NCBI GenBank assembly: GCA_020205615.1
Contig: CM035152.1
Location: 113,454,111-113,518,110 of the forward strand
Length of the DNA: 64,000 nucleotides
Direction of reading: 5' to 3'
From: Panax quinquefolius
Taxonomy: Eukaryota; Streptophyta; Magnoliopsida; Apiales; Araliaceae
Translations under genes and position numbers: made by a program
Shown: in pieces, positions 58,615 through 64,000 of the stretch
Layout: the number at the start of each line of letters is the position of its first letter
Numbering within the stretch: the first letter of the stretch is position 1
Notes under the pieces: generated by a model
The model's database searches: none
What the model saw: the letters and a program-made list of their open reading frames with translations, nothing else
Told to the model about the DNA's origin: nothing

Positions 58615-60202
58615 TGATGAATGGGTAATATACCCATGAATTGGATACATTCGAGGCTTAATTTATTGTTGTTCTCAAGTCTTTTAGAATAGTTTTTAAG
58701 TGTTTGTTTCTATTCATGCATGTTTTATGTTGTTTTGTAGGAATTGGGACAAAAGTTACTTGGATTGACGTTTGGGGTTGCTAGATTTGTATTTTTGGCT
58801 TACGTGCCATTTACATAGCAGTCACTTTAGGGCCAATATCAATATTTCTCCGGACCTTATTTTGAAAAATTCAAAGAATGAAAGTTGTAAATCTACGTCT
58901 CCTCTTTCCGGAACATCTTGAATCATCAAAATCGGAGTTTGGATGAAGAAGTTATGGCCATTTTACCAAATGACGTCAGAGTAGAATTTTTTTGAAAAAT
59001 AGACCATTCCTAGCCTATTTCGGTAAAGGCGTTAGGGGAAGTGTTCGAAGACCGTGAAAGCAGTATTTGGGCACCTTTGGGCTCGAGCTTTGGTCAAGTT
59101 GGGACACATTTTTGGGCGAATTTTAACACTTTTTTAACTCCAAATTGGATTGGGTTTGCTCCTAAGCTAGAAATTGGACTTGTAACCTATAAATACATGA
59201 TGGGAGGCATCAAATAAGGGGGATTAGATAGATTAGATTAGATAAAAATACTCCAATAGATTAAAACATAAACCCTAGTTTATATTAGATTGTTGGAGAT
59301 TAAAGTAACTTGGAGATCATTGAAGATCAAGAGCAGGAGCAAGAGGGAAACATCAGATTTGCAGACAACAGATTCTATTCTTTCCTCTACTTCTATTCTT
59401 GTCTTTTAATGTTGATTCAATTGTGGATTCTTGATTTTAATTCAATGACAGTGAACTAAATTTCTTGTTTAATATTGCAACGGATCTTATTGCATAGCTT
59501 ATTTTAGTATGCTTCTTTATTAATTATTGTGATCTATTCTATGTATTGTCTATTATGGTTTATGCATATTGCTTAATTGTCTAGCTAACAATTATCATGA
59601 TAATTTATATGAATTCGGGAGATGAAATATAGATTTAGATATGATTATAATAGTATGTGATTGTGTTTTTTATATTGTGTTAGAATTCATGATTTGTATT
59701 TAGGATATGGATATGCATTTACGCCGCATGTAATCTGATTGGGAACCTGTGCTTTAAATCCTCTTTAATTGTAACTCACATAGGAATATAGTGAATTAGT
59801 TAATTAGGGTGTTTGATTCAATTCTATCAATTGTGGATTTGGATTAATATGTTTGTGATGCATCGGAAGGTGGTTATAAATACTAATAAGTTCCTGATTA
59901 ACAATCCAGAATAGTGAGCATAATTAATAAGAAGTATTTTAATATAAGTGAAACAATAAGTGAAGTTATGATCTTAAATCTTTATAACCTGCTTTTCAAC
60001 TAGTGGTAGTAGTAGTAGTTTAATTATATATTTTAATTTACAACAATAAATCAATTATTTAAATAAAATTAGTATGGTTAAGAACTAGTACTTGGTGATT
60101 TTTATTAAATAATTTCTCGTGGGAACGATACTCTACTTTCACTTTATTACTTGTTGACCGTGTATACTTGCACGTATATTTTGATTGCGAAATCGATCAA
60201 CA
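58615..60202 (+). repeat. Athila/Tat-type 5' LTR
   Basis: Starts TGATGAATGGGTAATATACC and ends GATCAACA, 1588 bases, and is followed by an aspartate-tRNA primer site. It contains CTATAAATACATGATGGGAG near 59187 as a TATA-type promoter and the end block GTGGGAACGATACTCTAC shared with 11157-11980. The rest of the element is interrupted at 60254 and leaves the window. Confidence 0.85.
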
Positions 60203-60208
60203 AGTTTT

Positions 60209-60223
60209 TGGCGCCGTTGCCGG
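60209..60223 (+). other. Primer-binding site, tRNA-Asp type (Athila/Tat)
   Basis: TGGCGCCGTTGCCGG six bases after the LTR, the known primer site of plant Athila/Tat elements. Confidence 0.9.
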
Positions 60224-60932
60224 AGAATTAATTTAATAATATTTGCCAATATTTGTAAGACCCCAGCTTTTATAAATAAATATGAATTTTCTATAAATAT
60301 TATTTTTGAATATTATGGAATAAATTTGATATAATGTTATAGTTGTGGGTAATATTTATAAATTTTGCAAAGTAAGCAAGTTGTTATAAAATATTTGGTT
60401 GGTGGGGAATATTCTTTTTGTCGGGGAATATTACGATGCGACTACTCAATCATTAGTGGATCCCATTAACTGGGAAGTATTATCGTAGTTAGAAAAGCGA
60501 CAAAATTATCTTTCTATAAAAATAACTACGGAGGTGTTACCGTTAAAAGCTGTTGAACTACCCGGTGGTAAAAAAATGCGATGTCTGGCGTGATTGCATA
60601 GTAACACATGGTATTGATTATTGATGCTTACATTGAGAAGTCACTTAGCTATACTCAATTATCACTACGAGAATTCTTTGATCATATCTCTTATATTATT
60701 GATTCAATTATTATTAAAGATTATCATCGTATAATATGTTATATTATTAATTGAGGCGACAAGTTATAAATGATTAATAATTGTTGAAAGATTAAAAATG
60801 TGTTGATTAAAAATAAAATGATTTGTGGTAATATTTATTCAATCCTTGATGTATATAAAGAGTCTATTATGAGACGTTTGTGGTAAGTTTGATTATTTTA
60901 TGGGGGGCCCATATGTCATCATCTAAGAGTCT

Positions 60933-61103
60933 CTTCGTCAATAGTAATTACCTTTGTGAATAGTAATTACCTTTGTGAATAGTAATTACCTTCGTCAATA
61001 GTAATTACCTTCGTCAATAGTATTTACCTTTGTCAATAGTAATTACCTTCTTCAATAGTATTTACCTTCGTCAATAGTAATTACCTTCGTCAATAGTAAT
61101 TAC
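60933..61103 (+). repeat. Nine tandem copies of a 19-base unit in A4 U3
   Basis: Unit CTTCGTCAATAGTAATTAC, nine exact-length copies (171 bases) with a few substitutions such as TTTGTGAATAG. Looser relatives (CAAATAGTAGTTGTCC) continue to about 61210. It lies 160 bases upstream of the TATA box, where LTR enhancers sit. Confidence 0.92.
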
Positions 61104-61261
61104 CCCTTCGCAAATAGTAGTTGTCCTTCAATATTACCAAGAGTTAATCGCCTCTTGATTGTTCCAAAGGTTAATTACCCCTTCATGAATAGTAGTTGTC
61201 TCTTGATATTACAAGAGTCATTTTGACCCTTCGTTAAGACCAAGAGCCACCCTCGGTTTTT

Positions 61262-61270
61262 CTATAAATA
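61262..61270 (+). promoter_or_regulatory. TATA box of A4 LTR
   Basis: TCTATAAATAGAAAGC, followed by a leader with AGAGAGAGAAAC. Corresponds to TATAAAAGGC at 33721 in A3. Confidence 0.65.
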
Positions 61271-61544
61271 GAAAGCTCATTCCTTCATTATTTCTTACTT
61301 AATTCATTGAAACTCTAGAGAGAGAAACTATAGAGAGAAAGAAGAAAAGTATTCGCACACTTCACTTTTCCAATATTCAGTTCTTCTAAGGTAGGAATAT
61401 TATTTGTTGTACTAAGTAAAGGGTGTTATTCTTTCTTATTCATGAAGAGAACTCGCTTTGTTATTCCATTGCTTATTATTCTATTGGAATAACTTTGATC
61501 ATGGCAGTTTATCCTATACTTGGTGACATTCTTCTATTATTACA

Positions 61545-61760
61545 TTGGAACATCACATGCGTGTGTTTTACTTTGGACACGGTTAAAATCTTTATTATTA
61601 TTCTGTTGGAACATCACATGCATGTGTTTTACAGGGACTGGTTCGTCTTTATTATTATTACATTTGGAACATCACGTCATGTGTTTTACAGGACTGGTTA
61701 AAATCTTTATTATTATTCATTGGAACATCCATGTCATGCATTTTACGCTTAGGACCGGTT
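61545..61760 (+). repeat. About four tandem units of 60-70 bases in A4
   Basis: Each unit has TTGGAACATCACATGC, then GTGTTTTAC, a GACTGGTT-type piece and TTTATTATTATT. Units begin near 61543, 61608, 61665 and 61718. Absent from A2 and A3. Confidence 0.8.
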
Positions 61761-62887
61761 CCGTTATTTATTATTCTGTTTGTGCGGTCTATCGCATGCA
61801 TGGTGATTTCTTTTGTTATTCCATTCTTTATTATACCTAGTTGGTTAAAACTTTGACTTCTATACTCCATGAAATTAGTAGAATATCCTTGATATTTGCG
61901 TTTCATCCAGTATCTTTTCATGGAAATATTCTTCTGATCATTCTTGAATTTTACTCAACAAAACAGTATCATGTTGACAATTTGGACGTTAATAATTCCT
62001 GGATAAAATAATTCTTGAACTTGTTTTATTGAATTCTTATATCATTGTCATCATCCTCATGTTTATATTATGTTGAAAGTCATCTCGTAACAGTAGTGCA
62101 TAGATGGACTTGGTATGATTATGATTTAGAGACTATTGAATTGTAATCATGGTAAGTAATGTTACAAATGATGTGATAAAAATCCTCGATGGTAGTAGTG
62201 CATTGATGGACGATTGTTGGCATGATCATGACCATTAATGAATACACAACTATTCTTGGCCCGTAGTGCATGAATAATTGTGGTCGTGATACTAAAGAAT
62301 ATCCTTGGTCAGAAAAAGTGCGGGGGTGATTCGATGATGTGGAATATTTATTAAAGTCGAGTCTCGGCTATAACGGATGATGAAAAACCTTTTAAATCAT
62401 AAAAGATAGTAGATTTTATTTTCTACTCGACTCTTTTAATGGATTGCTTATTCAACATGCATTAAACTTGTTGTCTATTGTATTTTATCAGTTTAACATT
62501 GTTGAAGGCTAATGATAATTTATTACGCATTATCTTAGTCATAATATTTCTTACTAAGCTAGTTGAGCTCACCCTTTCTTTCTTTCTTTGTTCTCTTTAG
62601 GAAATGAGAATATAGCTAGGATTTAGCCGAGTGAAGAGGAGAGTAATGGTCCGAGGATAGCATTAGTAGTCCTCACTATTACGTGAAATAGTGTGATAAT
62701 AATTGTAATGAGGACTCCTTTTGAGTTTGTATAATATCTAGTAGACAATATTTGTATTCAAACTCACGGTTTATATCGTATTATTGTATACTTACAGTTA
62801 TATTAGTAAGTTGTATTTAAATTACATACCATGTATCGACTTCCCAAGATGGGTGATGTATACCTAATTTTTGGGGCGTCATGCGGT

Positions 62888-63079
62888 TGGTATCGAGCTT
62901 AGGGATATGATCCTGGCTAAGATGCGAGAATAGTACTAGGGGGGAGAGGCGGGGAATACCTTTCGCTAGCATGACCTACCTAAGTTTATGTGCTATTATT
63001 TTATTGGTCGATCACGAATATAGAGATAAATTGTTACATGTCAATTAACCTTTTGTTTTGTGGCAGTATCTGAAAATGA
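62888..63079 (+). other. A4 primer site (one base short) and leader
   Basis: TGGTATCGAGC is the methionine-tRNA primer site with one A missing. The leader parallels 9135-9316 (CCTACCTAAGTTTATG, GGTCGATCACGAATATA) and stops at GAAAATGA, about where gag would start, interrupted by the next LTR. Confidence 0.8.
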
Positions 63080-64000
63080 TGTGACGCCCCCAAAATTAGG
63101 TATACGTCACCCATCTTGGGTCGCCACTTACATGGTACATAAATTCAAATACAAACTTAATTATACAAATTGTCGTGTAAAATAACGACAAAAAATCTTG
63201 AGATTTTAAGCAGAATATTGCCTTCTAGACAATATCCATTCTCAAATAGAGTCCTCGTTATATTTATTATCACACTATTTTACATAATAAGACACCATCT
63301 CGGACCATCACTCCTTTTCCCTGTTATCCCGCTCGACCCAGCTACACTCTTATTACCTGAAAGGAATTGTGAAGTAAAAGGGTGAGCACAACAAGCCCAG
63401 TAAAGAATATCATGACTAAAGATAACTACATTATCAATAGCTTTCATCAATAATAAATCAGAGATTTAGAACATATGGTAGATGATAAAACTTTAATTTC
63501 AACCATAGTTGCAGCGGAACGAGCAATCCATTAAAAGAGTCAAGTAGAACATAATGTCTACTATCTCCTCCAAATTAAAAGTCCATCGTTAATATTTCAT
63601 TCCTGTAATACTCATCAACAATTCTTTGTTGTACCCAAGACAAAGAGAACTTTCATCACCTATATTCACCTGAACCACTAAAGATTTTAATTAAGTTCAC
63701 AATTCATATTTATAATCATGTAAATCAACAGTTTTTCCTTGCCACAAAGGATTAATAGAATGTTTACTCAATATCCTTACCCCAAGGCTAAAGATATTCA
63801 AATGTAATAACAATGATCATACCAATCGGTTGTCTACCTTTTGCACCACGTACAAAGATATTCAACTATAAAACTAATCGCTGAGACTCAGCTTAAAAAT
63901 AATTCCCATCATCGAATCATCCCTGCACTACTGGCCAAGGATATTCGTTAGTATCACCAGTGGTCATGATCATGTCATACACTTGTCCATCTTCGCACTA
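63080..64000 (-). mobile_element. A-family LTR in opposite orientation (copy A5), cut by the window end
   Basis: Starts TGTGACGCCCCCAAAATTAG, the reverse complement of the A LTR end. It continues as the inverse of the U5 part, including the TGCACTACTGGCCAAGG module near 63926 and GTGGTCATGATCATG near 63960. Whether it is a solo LTR or the 3' LTR of a full minus-strand element cannot be seen. AATGA at 63075-63079 would be the left target duplication. Confidence 0.85.

Larger units (their letters stand above)
60254..62884 (+). repeat. A-family 5' LTR, copy A4
   Basis: Starts TGTAAGACCCCAGC and ends GGGGCGTCATGC, about 2.63 kb. It matches A3 in blocks (GTAAGCAAGTTGTTATAAAA, the GTAGTGCAT modules at about 62093-62268, GAGCTCACCC near 62570). 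It differs by carrying two tandem-repeat tracts, and the modules are more decayed. Inserted in the leader of the Athila/Tat element. Confidence 0.85.

Noticed and set aside
60933..61103. CRISPR-like regular repeats
   Set aside because: Units are contiguous 19-mers without unique spacers, in a plant LTR.
61423..61921. Overlapping 87-106-codon frames on both strands
   Set aside because: They arise from the 60-70-base tandem units in the A4 LTR.

Overview
The window looks like nuclear DNA of a flowering plant, probably a eudicot. It is AT-rich, has a GT-AG spliced gene of plant type, and is dominated by LTR retrotransposons of plant lineages (Tekay-type chromovirus, Athila/Tat, Ty1/copia). CACTA, Helitron, Tourist-like and foldback DNA elements are also present. 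No bacterial operon, CRISPR array, rRNA or tRNA gene was recognised. All calls come from reading the sequence; no database search was run.

Layout. 1-131: end of a CACTA transposon lying in an intron. 260-450: last exon of a small one-membrane-span protein of the cytochrome-oxidase-associated type. About 876-1132: possible minus-strand promoter and leader. 2026-8060: dead Ty1/copia element with a 3' LTR; no 5' LTR was found. 8073-35206: a nest of Tekay-type chromovirus copies, called family A here. One gag gene of family A is split by a 14.5-kb insertion (family B, 12502-26990) with the order LTR-internal-LTR-internal-LTR and one 5-bp target duplication around the whole. Upstream of it lies a mosaic of an A-LTR scrap and an Athila/Tat RT-RNase H fragment. 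35215-39102: a decayed minisatellite, a TATA-type promoter and two large inverted-repeat structures.

39807-52066: an apparently intact host gene on the minus strand, gamma-glutamyl hydrolase (GGH). It has ten coding exons, 1011 coding bases and 336 residues, with every junction in phase. Its last intron carries a 3.8-kb solo LTR with TSD (39937-43725), so the final 34 coding bases lie about 4.8 kb from the previous exon. Introns 7 and 4 carry MITEs.

52822-58614: one arm of a 0.53-kb inverted duplication, then an A-family LTR split by a minus-strand Helitron (54022-58479). The Helitron carries fragments of at least three host genes: SEC12-like WD40, tyrosine/aromatic amino acid decarboxylase, and a PDIL5-2-like protein disulfide isomerase. 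It also holds the second arm of the duplication. 58615-64000: an Athila/Tat 5' LTR and PBS, interrupted by an A-family LTR and leader, itself interrupted by another A-family LTR in the opposite direction.

The two host genes (COX-like exon and GGH) are separate housekeeping functions with no evident link. The rest is transposon nesting, decay and recombination.
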